From positions 8,372,001-8,436,000 of the forward strand of contig NC_088323.1 of assembly GCF_910592395.1 (NCBI RefSeq): a stretch of 64,000 nucleotides of DNA, in the 5' to 3' direction. The stretch's first letter is position 1, and each line of letters begins with the position of its first letter. The translations under genes and the position numbers were made by a program. This stretch comes from Lineus longissimus. Taxonomy: Eukaryota; Nemertea; Pilidiophora; Heteronemertea; Lineidae. Below, in pieces: positions 43,966 to 55,965 of this stretch. Below the pieces are notes generated by a model that was given only the letters and a program-made list of their open reading frames with translations, made no database searches and was not told where the DNA came from.

Positions 43966-44487
43966 GGAAAAGAAACTCATTCTGCGTGAACAAATTGAAA
44001 AACCCATTTGCTGATTAAGAAGAAAAACCTGAAGCAAAGCACTTGAAATAAAAAATAATAGGGAGTTTGATCGGCTCGGTAAGAGCGGAAGATAGAAATT
44101 AGTTCTTAATCTTAAATCTGAGCAATTTCGAGGACAGTTTGCAAGTTCTCACTTTTACTTTTATCCCATAAATCGCATATCACTTAGCTCCCCCACAACG
44201 TTTAATGCAAACAATATAGTTTTGTACGTCAACATGTGCATCATATTTTCAAAGAGTTCCTTTCAATGCTGCAATCTATGCGGGTGGCAAAATGGATCAG
44301 TTGAATAATCAGATTGTTTTTGTCCAATATTTTTCGATGCACAAAGATGCTTGGGAGAATTTATTGGCCATGAACATCCTGATTAGCACATCATAAATGT
44401 GTCGCATCAAAACAGCTCTTATAACTGGCAACTGTCAGCGTTTATCTCAGTCAATGCCAATAACTCGTTTAGTGACTACACATCTAC

Positions 44488-45262
44488 ATGTGCACGTATC
44501 TGAATTTAAATGTGCATGTATTGTATCAACCTTATTCAGACCATCAACCAAGAGCCTGGCTGGCTTCAAACATTCCATGTTATCTGTTAAAGAACATTTC
44601 GTTCATATCATTGGTTATGTTATTTCGTCTGTATAATGACGGGAACAAGAAGGTGAGAATACAGATATTGCACAGCTCCGAGGGGATCTACAAGTTTTCA
44701 GACCGTTATCGTTTCTCAGAATGGTAATACTGTGAAACATCCCCAAAATAGAATCTGGTTTAAATCTATACATCCAAGCAAGACTAGACATCGAAGCATT
44801 CCACTTTTCAATAGACATAAGATGGCATTGCATGAAGAAATTCATTGATATCTTGGATCATATGACTTTTCATACTCCACTTTGTCTTGTAGATGAATTT
44901 ACACATGCGATAAGCTTGATTATCTCGTTTGAAAGACGTTCTTTTAAAGTGGGTGACCGTCTTTCAAATGATATTCTAGCTGCCCTCGACCTGGTAAGTA
45001 AGAGAGAATTGGTGGAACGAGTTCGACCACTAGTCTTTTATTACCTACCGCTCTATTCACAGGATACATGATGTTTGGAATTGAAATTGAAAGAATGCGT
45101 TATTCGGAGGTTTCTGCTTGCATATTCTTCCTTGTCAAAGTCAGAGATAAAAAAATTTGTCAAGCTGAACAGTTGGATCAACAACTTTATCACAGTTATT
45201 CCTTTACGAATCAACTATTGGAAGAGATTGATCCGAAACATAGGAAGCAGAAACTGGAATGA
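44488..45262 (+). other. Possible small multi-exon gene, copy P2
   Basis: It is equivalent to 31,216-31,990. The segments MCTYLNLNVHV..., the 67-bp intron with GTGAGA/TTTCTCAG borders, the doubled donor GTAAGTAAGA and MMFGIEIERMRYSEV... are kept. In one alternative frame (MVIL...) P2 has TGA where P1 has CGA, whereas the spliced frame (KHPQNRIWF) stays open in both. No domain is recognised. Confidence 0.25.
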
Positions 45263-45386
45263 AGGAAGTATCATCATTTGAAATAAAGTCGGGCTTGACT
45301 CCTGTCCTCGTGTTAAAGTCGCCCATTAGAATGTCTTTGCCCTTGGTGAAGTATAGCTGTATGTCCTCTTGTACAATTTCCGACAA
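45204..45386 (-). pseudogene. LINE AP-endonuclease fragment (copy P2)
   Basis: The same 60-codon fragment as at 31,932-32,114 (ILMGDFNTRTGVKPDF), with one residue different. Isolated from any reverse transcriptase. Confidence 0.6.
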
Positions 45387-45485
45387 GTCACTGTCTTGTG
45401 ACTTGGTGAAAGTAGAATTCCCATGACTACAGTAAGTTATGCCAAATAAAAGATCCTCGGGTGACTTAGTGGGGGTAGCCTTTAC

Positions 45486-46050
45486 AATACTCGAGATATA
45501 ACTTGAAACATATTTTCGAGATATGGAGAAAATAATGTCATTTTAGAGGCCAATTCAAAACCCAAGATGGCCGCCGAAATTTAAATGGTGACATCAATTG
45601 GACGGGTTCAGAAAGCTGGGTATAGGCGTTGAAATCCATCCTTCAAATATTACAATACTTGCGATATAGTTTGAAACGTTTTTTTTCGAGATGTAAGCAA
45701 ATTAGTGTCATTTTAGCGGCCATTTCGAAACCCAAGATGACCGCCGGAGTTTTAATGGTGGCATTTGATTGATTGAGTTCAGAAAGCTGGGTATAGACAT
45801 TGAAATTCATCAATTATTTGCTGTAATACTCGAGAAACAGACCAAACTGGGTCTTTTCGGCAGCCATCTTGAAACCTAATGTGGCGAACATCTGGCCTCG
45901 ATTTCGATTGTTCCATTCGATTGGTCAGACCAAAAAGCCGGTGGTTGGCGTTGGATTTAGGTGCCTTACTGCAGCAGAATTCGAGATATAGGCAAAAAAG
46001 TGTAATTTTGGGGGGCCATTTTTAAATCCAAGATGGCCGCCATTATATCG
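45486..46050 (+). repeat. Tandem repeat of about 175 bp (copy P2)
   Basis: The array is a near-identical match to 32,213-32,775, including the 'cccaagatggccgcc' units. Confidence 0.75.
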
Positions 46051-47349
46051 TCACAAAAATTTGGCAACAGACGGTCTTTAACTTCTAACGTCATTTCTGA
46101 CAACTCCTGAAATTTTGAACTACTGTACCAGAAAGACGCATATAAAGACATTTTGCGAACACGAGAAGACCTACTTTGGTGACGGAGCGGGGACATGAGT
46201 CAGGTCATAAAAAACCCGAAACAAATGACGCTGAAAATGTAATTTGAATATATACATTTTGTACGTGTATAATTGAACCAAAACAAATAAGCAAAATAAT
46301 TTTATATAATCATACGGGAAAATCCCACTTACCTCGGCCTCAACCCGTTCGAAATTTTCTAAATTTTATAGACCTGTGCCCGGGTCAAAGTGATTTCAAT
46401 GGAATAGCCATTGTCAATAGTTTTACATGAACGCATGGTTAAATGGGGCTTTCTCTAGCACAGGGTATTCTTTCCACGGCGTTTCCCATAAACGATGATT
46501 ACGACATCGCATCGAGTGGCCTTACACAGAACTTTGTTGCATTCATGGCACTGACTGAGCTTCCGAAAGTTGCGTTCAACAATTTGAAGACTAAAATTCA
46601 AAATGCAAGGCGAGATTCTATATTTCTTTTTATTCGTCGCCTAGCACTGCACATGTACGTGCATGGCGATGGATGTGGATCCTGCGCCTCCAAGGCGCCG
46701 ACTCCAGGCCTATTCGTTGGAGCAAAAGATCCGGTCTATGGACGAGTACTGACTGGCTCATCTTGAAGGAGACGGCCAAGGGCGTACTCCCGCTGACTTT
46801 GCCAGGTTTCGTAACATTCGAGTTAATACATTCCGCCACTGGATTCGTAACGAGGATGACATCAGGGGTGCGCATGAAGAATGTCAACGGCGAAGACGGA
46901 TGAGACGGTACCGTCAATTGAGGAACGGTGAGCGTCGAACGCCTTTTTTATTGAATCTAACGCTCTAGAATTACAGGGATGTCACTGTCCACTGCATGTA
47001 GGCCTACAGAGTTCGGCATCAACTCAGTTTGCAGTGAAACCATACTTTGGAGCCGAAGCTCTGGGTTCGAACCGCATGCGCTCGTAATAGACTACTTGCG
47101 AAAGTCAGTCGACAGTTAATTCAATGAAATGGTCCCAAGTTATTGTTTACCTTCGATGTATTGTACTCGCCTGGGCCTAGACCTAATTTTGCAGGCCAGG
47201 TGGCTAATGTGGATGCGTACGCAGTATACAGCATGGATTGAACTCTGAATTTTTTAATTTTTTTTGGGGGGGGGGGTCGGGTAGGGTGAATGTGAACTGT
47301 TTGATAAAATGTGTTGTCCTACAGCATTCATGTATGGTGGTACATAAGC

Positions 47350-48225
47350 TTTTATCATTTCAGGTATTTGGCCAACCCCAACCATACCCATCCTTTTCAT
47401 GCTACAGCTAACCCCAACTAGTGACCCTCAATTTTGATGCTATAACTAACCCGAACCGTGACACTTCCCCTTCATGCTATAACTAACCCTAACCATGAGG
47501 CTTTGTTTTCATGTTATCATTGCTAATCCCAACCATGACCCTTCTTTTTCATTTCATTGCTTACCCCAGCCATAACTATTCTATAATTCTACAGTACTTT
47601 TAAAACTGTCTGTAGGAACACTTTTCTGTCAATATCAAGTAATCGAGAAGAAAAATAGATTTTTGCTGGTCTGAAATCGAAGCCTGGGAATTGTCTTGGG
47701 CAGTGAACTGAAATCGGCTGTCCCAGCTGACGACTTTTTAGCTCAGTTGACCAAATGGTCAGCTGAGATATCGCGGTTGTCCTTCCATCCGTCAACTTAT
47801 GCTGGACACTTTTTGAGCTTGCCCAATATTACATTCGGAATTTTATGCGTGGGTGGCGGCCCTTTGAGAATGTGCATGCGTGATTCGTCAGGCTCTTCTC
47901 TCAATTGCAAATGACACCAATTTCGAAATGTGTTTTGGAGGCGCTTTTCAAAGAATGACCAATTGAGTTTGGGTTGGCTATAGCATGAAAAGGATGGGTA
48001 ATGGTTAGCAATAGCAAGTAAAATCAAATGTCATAGTTGGGTAAGCTATAACATATGAGAAAGAAGGGTCATGGGGTTAGCTATAACATGAAAAGGATGG
48101 GTATTTTTAGCAATAGCACCAATATCAATGGTCACTGTTGGGGTTATCTATAGCATATGAGAAGGAAGGGTCATGGTTTGGCTTGGCTATAGCATGAGAA
48201 GGATAGGCAATGGTTGGGGTGAGCA
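47350..48225. repeat. Inverted minisatellite with intact loop (copy P2)
   Basis: Arms of 'gctataactaaccc..accatgac' (to about 47,580) and 'gggtcatggggttagctata' (from about 47,960) face each other around a loop of about 380 bp. The loop holds the hairpin CTCAGTTGACCA/TGGTCAGCTGAG (about 47,740-47,768) followed by 'gcggttgtccttccatccgtc'. That palindrome type is familiar from dispersed repeats of marine invertebrates. Confidence 0.6.
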
Positions 48226-48327
48226 ATAGTCATCCTGATTGGACCGAATACCAAGCTGTTGGTGTGGGGAGGGCAGCGATAAGCAGCACCAATCAAATTA
48301 TACGAACCCATGACAAAGCACCACATC

Positions 48328-49521
48328 GAATAGAATAGAATAGAATAAGGTTTATTGCTCAACAAAATTACATTGCGTAGAGCACAAAACTACCGAATAT
48401 ACGAAATATGCTAATATACGAATATACATGCGAAGGTTTTTTAACATCAACAAAAGAATACGAATTTGCTTACAATATGATAAGAGTAGTTGGAGAGACT
48501 TTGACAAAAATTTAGTTAGTTTTATTAATGTATTGTTTGGCGAGTTCAAAAGTTTTACATATTTAAATAAATCGGGATATCTGTGAAAGTCGGCTGGAAT
48601 GTAATTTACTCGAATGTTTGAAAAGAAGGGGCATACGAGGGCGTGGTGAAATTCATCTCCAACTACTCCGAGGTTACATTTATTACATGTACGTTCTAGT
48701 CGGGGGGTATTATCATATCGGCCTAATTCTATAGGGAGTTTATGGTTGGTACATCTAAATTTACAGAGTAATATACGTTGGGCTTGAGATAGACAAAGCA
48801 AATAATTCTCAAAACCCCAAGCAAACTTGATTTCTCTGTAGATCAAACATTTTGTATTGCGCCATTCTTGGAGATACTGGTCCTGCAGTCGTCTTCTAAC
48901 AATTTCACCGAGATAATTAACGTTGGGGAACATCTATGTCAGCCAGATGTCCCCGAGCCCACAAAGTTCCAAAATATTTTTGACAAACGCGACCCATTTG
49001 ATATTTTGACCGTTTTGGTGTCTATAGTATGCAATTTTATACATTTTTCCGGCTATAGTTTGTTCCTGTAGGACCAGTTTCCCCCAGAATTTTACTATCT
49101 TGGCTTTAACATTGATATACAATGGAAATCTACCTAATTCTCCATATACCATAGCGTTTGGTGTTGAGCGCTTTAACTTTAGTATATATTTACAGAATAA
49201 CAGGTGCAATCTTTCTATCACATTGAGGTTCTCAAAGCCGCCCCAAATCTCGCTACCAAAGGTCAGTATAGTACCTACCATAGCGTCAAATAACTGTAGT
49301 GCTATATCAAGATCTAAAGACTGTTCTTGCACTTTAACACCAACCAAATAATACCAGAACATTAAAACCAATTACCACCAAGCATAACAACTGATTTATT
49401 AGATTTTTTGTAATAGTGAAAACCATAAAAAGTCTAACGTGTCCAATAGTAACGCGGATACACATTCGGATTAAATGGTGGCCATTTCAAGCGAGAGAGT
49501 AGGCCTTCTCATCACACTTCT
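48328..49521 (-). mobile_element. 5'-truncated LINE (copy P2)
   Basis: The same insertion as 34,509-36,419, without the piggyBac-like element. Two in-phase frames (49,371-48,934 and 48,933-48,352) are separated by one TAG after GLGDIWLT. They cover the LINE C-terminus from GSEIWGGFENLN to the RTCNKCNLGVV tail. The pentamer microsatellite marks the 3' end at 48,328-48,350. The coding part stops near 49,371, and the left flank diverges from P1 beyond 49,521. Confidence 0.75.
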
Positions 49522-50417
49522 ACCGCTGCGCCAGAGTATTGTGTAACCCAGTGGGTGATAATCATTTTTAGCTCTCTGTTGCAGATTTGCAGCAAAGTAT
49601 GAAAAAAATGAAAGTCTCGATCAGTGTTACATTATGTAATCTAACCTGGCCCACAGAGTGTGCACGCATGATCAATGTTTCCATCACGTGTTCAAGCCTT
49701 AGAATCATCAGTCAAAAAGACTATAGATTTCAGAGGTGCCTTCCATCATGCAGTCGAAATTCTAACTAGCTCTTTAAAATACATTTTTGGAATTATTGTC
49801 TGAGAGCTGGGTGACAGCTATCAAATTGATCCGTGTGGGTCTTAGAGGGGCTCTTAATGATGATGATTATTAGACGCCAGTAATCTCTCCGCAAGATACC
49901 ACTACTTATTTGTTTATTTGTAATTAAACCTGATTTCGGAAGTTGAAGGCACCAATCATGCCAGTATAAGCACGATGTAATAAACCTAGGACGAACGGGA
50001 TGCCAAACGATAGGACCAAGCAATCACAACTTAAATAAGGTGAGTTTTAATTGAAAGACTCTGGTTATAAACGTGTGCAAGCGGAGTGGGAGAGAAAGCT
50101 TAAGAATCTACTCTTGATTCAATATTTGAAATATATTCATCAGCGTTTGCAATGAAATTTTCCCAGAACAGTGCTACTTGATATTGAATCATACATGATT
50201 CCGTCAGCACATGTGCATTAAATACTGAAATAGCTCTGTCATTTATATTATCATAATGTATTTACAACTGCAATGAAGTACTGACGCAAATGTTTACAAA
50301 AGTGAATAAGAAAAATATTATACATATATCAAATAGATTTGGCCTAGGAGAGCAGCGGTAACCGATTCCCGTAGCAATTACCTGCGGAGACCGTTGTAAA
50401 CAAGCGATATTTGGCGC
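49522..50417. other. P2-specific segment of about 0.9 kb
   Basis: Between flanks shared with P1 ('catcacacttctac' and 'gcatgcaatcatgatcac') P2 has this DNA, where P1 has the unrelated 36,420-36,900. No gene, inverted repeat or target duplication was recognised. Confidence 0.5.
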
Positions 50418-51257
50418 ATGCAATCATGATCACATATCGGAGAGACAAAAAGCACTCGTTTGCATTAAGTTAACATGATCTGCATCACAAACATTGACAA
50501 ATGTGAACACGGTGCGTACGGGTTAAGAATCGATTTCACGAAATCGGTCGCCTTTTCAAAGCAATCGATGTAAAAATCATAAGCTCATTCTTTGCTCTCT
50601 TTAAACTAATCATTCCTATACAATCATTGACATAGGTTGTTTTGAAATTGATAAAACACTGTATTATTCTAACCAGTACATGAATCTTGTTGTGTGTGTC
50701 GAAGGATCCAGCAGACGCAACAAGGGACGACAGATCATAGAGGTGACTTACCTTGCTGTTTTCGTAATTCACAGGTTGTTTTAATTCACAGATTTTCTTA
50801 ATTCACAGGTTGTCTACTCACAGAAACAGTAATCATGCCATCACGGTACCACCAGTTCATGTATTTGGTGTGTCGCAGCAGAACAAGGAACACCAGATCT
50901 CTAGAAGCGACTAAAATCGGGACAAATTCAAAAAGGGCGTTTAAGGGTTAAACGTGTGTAACTTCTCCCTAATCAGTTTCAGGGCCTATTCATATTCTGT
51001 GAAGATTTACATGAAGGACCTGAATCTATCTATCCAGTAATTAACCGCTGTTTTAAGCTAAACGCCATTTATGAATTTGGCCCGTTTCGTAATTCAACTG
51101 TATCCTGATCAGCGCCTCTATTGTAGCGGTGCTCTGATGCTGCTCTGATGTTTCAAAATCAAGTCGGCCGTTTGTCCGGATAACAAAACCACAACAGCAG
51201 AGCCCCTGAACCAGGAAAGAGGCTAACTGTGCTTTGGAACTGGATCTGACACTAAGG

Positions 51258-51819
51258 CTGAAAGGCTGGATGTCGTCCTGGGTGCCGATAAATGGTACCC
51301 AGGTTCGAGATCGACTGGACAATAAGCACTCTGGGTGCCATTACACTAGACAAACAGCACCCAGCTTCTTCTACACTTTTTCTATACCTACAATCGAGGT
51401 TGGCTCCACGCTCACGGAGGTCACGTGTCACGATAACCATAATAAAAATAAAAATAAAAATACGCAGCAAATCCATTCATTTTGTCATCACACAATTTTT
51501 CATTCTCTGAATATATCCCTCCTACATATCTTTTCTGAATAAATCATCCGAAATGTGCTTTCAAAGACCTATAGGCCTAAACGCGTTTTTTTCTGTTTAT
51601 CTGTTCTTTTTATTTCGAGCACTGCTAATGCCGCAAGTACCACGGCGCGAGATAAAACGAAATTGCAAGAAACGTCCTCGTCCCTAAGATCCGTAAGCCA
51701 GGCAAAAAGAAGCTGGGTGCTATCTGTCTAGTGTAAAGGCACCCAGGGTGCTTATTTTCCAGTCGATCTCGAACCTGGGTACCATTTGTCGGCACCCAGG
51801 ACGACATCCACCCTTTCAG
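51258..51819. mobile_element. Mutator-type MITE (copy P2, both arms present)
   Basis: Inverted arms of more than 100 bp begin CTGAAAGG(G/C)TGGATGTCGTC and continue through 'gtacccaggttcgagatcg'. The flanks carry TGACACTAAGG and CGAGACTAAGG, diverged forms of the 11-bp duplication that is perfect in P1. About 562 bp with no coding capacity. Confidence 0.75.
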
Positions 51820-51976
51820 CGAGACTAAGGGTCAATGTTGATATACCAATACTTTGGTGTTGCTAAAATTCCGTCGAAACTAGTGCCGGTTTTCAATTCT
51901 ATAAACTATACCTTCGTTTCAGTATCTATAATGAGTGAGATCGTCAGGCAACTTGCACAACGGCTTTTATTTGACG

Positions 51977-52880
51977 AATACGTCATCGGTTGATTTAAAA
52001 ATTGATGAACTTTTGGCGAAATGTTGACAAAACGATGCGGGATATGCATAATTATTTTTTTGCATGGTAAATAAATTGTGTACTTTTAACCTTTGATAAA
52101 TTGAGGATCACATGTTCAGTCGATAAAACGTCCTTGGCTTCAGTTATTATGCCCGCATTAGGCCGACGAATGTTGAAGGTCACCACTTTATACTGCAGTC
52201 TCAGCGTGTGTGATTTTGTACAGAAATGCATTTGAGATATAAGCCCGTGCAAGGCAAACGGCAAATTTTGTAATATGCACAAAATTTCGATAAAGAAAAA
52301 CAGCGGGTTACTCTGTGGTGTAGGCACAACCATGTTTAACAATTTTATTGCTATCCAAAGGACAAACCGGCGATACATTTCCAGACTTCTCCTAAACCAA
52401 CTCTTTGGGCATAATCATTATTAGCGTGTAGAAATGATTTCAATGGCATAATTTAGAACACATTGCCCGTAATAAAAATTGCTGATGAAGCGGTTGACAT
52501 AATTTTGTTTTTCATAACCTCTTCACGCAACCTATATGAATTAGAGAAATCAAGTCCAAACTTTACATTACTCAACCTTAGTTCAGTGAGAAGGACCTGT
52601 GGCTCAGACACCAGGGGTCACCATGTCAAGCTGATTCGTTAGCATGAATTAATCAAGCCAACATTTGGTCCCTTAATCTGATTGGGCGGTATCATCAAAA
52701 ACTTTGTTCAGGAGCTACCCGTGCTTATGTCGGTCAATTGCCGGTGTATCATTTCATCAGATATACATGTATTGGCGCGTTTTTCTTTGTTTCTCAATTT
52801 GAAAGATCCCTTGCGCTCTCTTTTGTATGCAGACATTGAAAAATGTGGAAATACTCATAGTTGATGCTGGTGTTATAAGT
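51977..52880. other. 0.9 kb segment present in P2 and partly in N, absent from P1
   Basis: P1 joins 'cggcttttatttgac' directly to 'ctcaaatacaaaacc' at 38,310. P2 has about 900 bp between these, the last 180 bp of which match 15,610-15,790 of copy N. It is therefore a deletion in the P1 lineage. No gene is seen, only short frames without motifs. Confidence 0.6.
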
Positions 52881-53267
52881 ATTAACCTCAAATACTAAAC
52901 CGTAACAAAAGCAGTACACTCCTATTGGAAGAGTGGCTGTTCCAATTACTCTACTCTACACACCTTGTATAGTTTTTGTTCAGATTGGCGATACAATTAA
53001 GACAGGTCTTATTGAAATCTTAGAAAAACCTAACTTTTTGATTCTTTAAGTTACATCAAAGTTATGCTGTTAAACATGCTGTTGAAGTGTTTTTGTGTCT
53101 TTATTATGATTATGATGCATCAGTTGCTTCGATAATGATTTGGTGTGGGAAGGGCATTGCGTTGCTCGTGCGAAATTCGCATTACGGAGTGACGCTGTGA
53201 TTGGGTGCTTTTTTTCTACCGGCACAATTCGTAGGCAAAGGCAAATTATATCATAGCAACTGGTGCC

Positions 53268-54479
53268 ATGATGACTCTATTACCATGCTTACTGTATGGA
53301 TACGAAATTGGTTGCTTCTGGCACACCAATGACCTTAAACACATCAACATTGTAAGTGAATGAAATCCTTTGTCGAAGTGACATGATTCTATACAAATAC
53401 ATTAACTGTGTATTGTGAAGGAACTAAACAACTACATGTAGAATGTAGCTGAGGCTAATAATTTCGTTTTAACCATAACGTGTATTTGTGAATGTAAAGA
53501 AAATGTAGCATGCAAGTTTTTCTCTAAATGAAATCTATAGAGAAACCCCTTGACCTCTCTCTAGGAAACCAGTGTAAATACAACTCGTCATAAAATTTTT
53601 ATTTAGAATTTAATAATTTCTAAATTGAATGACAATGAGTCATATATGTAGGTTTTTAATGATGCTTTAAAACGTTATTGAAGTTATATAGAATCTATCT
53701 GTTTATTGGATCCAGGGTATAGGTTGTTTTTTTACAAACCTAAACATAATCTATACATAGATTCCATATAACCACCGGGCCATTCTCATTACAGCTTTGC
53801 TACGGAATGTTTTGACTAGGAAATTTGCGATGACACCATCAATATCTCGAGAAAGCAGGTTGTCCAATTGAGAATTACATTGGATGAGTTCGTAGACCGT
53901 GTAAATACAATTTAATATGTCGAATAGAGATTATTGCACATCCTGACAACATGGACATAGCTTCAGCAAGTATAGTGTTTTCCTCATTCCATTTCATTTC
54001 AATGCATAGTGGAACCGATAATAATTTAACTTTGGCAATCTTACGAGTCCAGTCAATTCTTTGCTGTAGCGTGGCCTGCTTGAATATTCAGTGGTGCGCT
54101 GCTTTTTTCACCACCTACCAAAACGGCCATGAAGGCCATGATCAAGTCAGAACCTGTTATATTTACAACGATATTGCTTCCAAGGTCTGGAATTGCCGGG
54201 ATTGGAAAACAGGACATCAGCTTTGGAAAAAGCAGGTATCTTATATTTTAGTTTTCATATTGGTAACCTATTTGGCAGCATAGACCTTATTCGATGTTGT
54301 TGCGTGCGCACCCGGTTAAGCGCTGGTTATGCGGTGTTCTCCGTCATCGGGCAGGTTTTCTTTCTTTCTCTGTGCTGTTGCCTGGGTGACAGACAGGCCT
54401 GTACTGCCTTCTTTGATTTCAGAATTCCGTTAGTCTTAAACTTGTTGCCAACTATGACCGTTTGATTTTGATTATGTAG
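53268..54479 (+). CDS. PAN/apple-like secreted protein gene, copy P3
   Basis: It has the same three segments as P2: 53,268-53,351 (donor GTAAGT), a Cys-rich exon from 53,951 to donor GTATCT at 54,236, and 54,423-54,479 ending in TAG. All frames are open. The leader exon has His for Asp (CFWHTND), and one Ser in the Cys-rich exon is Leu (ACLNIQWC). The first exon belongs by position to the end of P2. BEL2 is inserted 215 bp after the last exon. Confidence in the function is low, as for P2. Confidence 0.4.
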
Positions 54480-54693
54480 TATATCATGGTTCTGTAGAGG
54501 CTATTACAGTCACTAGCTTTATAGTTAGAAATTAAGGCACACAAATAACCTAAAATTTGTTCCGGGGACATCCGTTTTTATACACGACATTTTAAACTTC
54601 TTCACAGGCTTAGCATAGGGCTGGTAGGCTACATTCTCGTGAGCGGTCTTGGTGTTTGTAAGACCCCGAGGCAGGACTAACTTGAACCATGTT

Positions 54694-55178
54694 TGTTCAG
54701 AATTCATTAAGTAATATTTAAATTTCTTTTCCTCCAAATTTCTAGGCCTAGATTCTGTGTCAACCTTGGCCTCTATTGATCTCCTGATTATTAAGTCCGT
54801 GGCCACGGTATGAAGTTCTTGATCAATGGGGACTAGGGTTGACACGGTTGTTACATCATTTTCTGGGCCGACTATAAATTCGGCAACGCCTCCCCGACAT
54901 GTTAGTTGGCATTTTTGGTCTTTCACTCCGGGTGTTCCCACGTTGCACTGGTGCGGGCAAATTCGGTAGGTAATTTTCGTATCTTTAAATTTGTCATTTA
55001 TTGCCCAATTTGTCATTTATTGCCGTTTTAACCGTATGTATCTTATACTCCCTGATGCAAAGCTTATGTATGTTTCTTTGTATATTTTAGTTCACTTGTT
55101 GCGTTGTCCTTGTTGACCACGTCGTCGCGGAATAAACGTTAATGTATCGTAAACTTCCGACTCTCTCAATCCTTAACA
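54694..55178 (+). repeat. BEL2 left LTR
   Basis: 485 bp, TG...CA ends. The segment after it (acgtgaacgaatcc) would hold the primer-binding site; the tRNA was not identified. On the opposite strand most of the LTR is an open frame (55,016 down to 54,694 and on into the flank to 54,525), with no recognised domain. Confidence 0.93.
54873..54879 (+). promoter_or_regulatory. TATA-like box in BEL2 left LTR
   Basis: TATAAAT lies mid-LTR, and the polyadenylation signal AATAAA is downstream at 55,131-55,136. This spacing would define U3 and R/U5. The same pair occurs in the right LTR at 61,102-61,108 and 61,360-61,365. Function is inferred from position. Confidence 0.5.
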
Positions 55179-55320
55179 ACGTGAACGAATCCGCAGAAAC
55201 CCAGACCGGCTCCACGCAGACCAGAGTTCCCGTGAATGCTGCTCACGTAAACATATTAGTCCTACGCTTCGTAACCTGTGTACCCGTCGTCGCCATGAGT
55301 GGACCGAACGGACTAGCTAA

Positions 55321-55965
55321 ATGTACATCACCAAGGTAGGCAGAGTTAGCAAACCTCCGGATAGGTTTACGCCGTCCACAATGCCGCCGAGACGGCCTAA
55401 ATCGGCTAGCTATCGAGAGAAAGTTGTTGATGAACTTGAAACGGCTGAGCACGAGTTATCTCGCGTCGAAAATGAAATAAAATACTTGGAAAACAGTATT
55501 AATCGAAGCAAGGTTAAGGTCCTCGAAGGCGAGCTAGAAAAAACTGTTCAGGAATTAGATAACCTGAAAACTCAATTCGAAACATTAGCGGAACACAAAG
55601 GTGTTTCAGGTCCAGTCGAAAATGCAGCTAATCGAACGTGGATTGACAATCTTCCTGAAGACCGTCGTTGTCCGTTGGCTACATCAACTCCATTAACTCC
55701 AATTCCAGTCAATGCAAACAATGCTGTAGGTTTTTCGCCCATTGGGTTCCAGGGTCTTCCCAAATTTCAAGTGGACATATTTCATGGTGATCCGGCGCAA
55801 TGGCCGGAATGGTCTTTGAACTTCCGAAATCTCATTGAAGAAAATTCATGCTTGTCTCCGTCACAGAAACTTGGGTACCTGAAAACCTTTTTGGGAGATG
55901 GACCTAAAAGCCAAATTTATGGCTTATTGTTAGATGGTGCTAATTACGCCAAGGCTATGAAATAA
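55321..55965 (+). CDS. gag: BEL2 gag N-part
   Basis: It begins MYITKVGRVSKPPDRFTPST, with a KPP-RFTP segment typical of BEL Gag. A coiled-coil-like stretch follows (VVDELETAEHELSRVENE...), then a linker and the Gag core start (LPKFQVDIFHGDPAQWPEW). TAA at 55,963-55,965 ends this part and the same frame continues at once. A separate short upstream frame (MSGPNGLAK, ATG at 55,295) overlaps the start in another phase; its ATG has the better context (gccATGAG), so the true N-terminus is uncertain. Confidence 0.85.
   Translation: MYITKVGRVSKPPDRFTPSTMPPRRPKSASYREKVVDELETAEHELSRVENEIKYLENSINRSKVKVLEGELEKTVQELDNLKTQFETLAEHKGVSGPVENAANRTWIDNLPEDRRCPLATSTPLTPIPVNANNAVGFSPIGFQGLPKFQVDIFHGDPAQWPEWSLNFRNLIEENSCLSPSQKLGYLKTFLGDGPKSQIYGLLLDGANYAKAMK

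Larger units (their letters stand above)
39347..53666 (+). repeat. Segmental duplication copy P2 (complete unit)
   Basis: This is the only full unit in the window, about 14.3 kb, between the points equivalent to the start of P1. Stretches without a recognised gene are 40,164-41,885 (conserved non-coding DNA, including the AT-rich 'agcatatattatagaatata' block), 42,219-42,924, 43,966-44,487, 46,051-47,350, 50,418-51,257 and 52,881-53,267. They match P1, N or P3 but show no motif that I can interpret. It has no BEL or piggyBac-like insertion and so gives empty sites. Confidence 0.9.
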
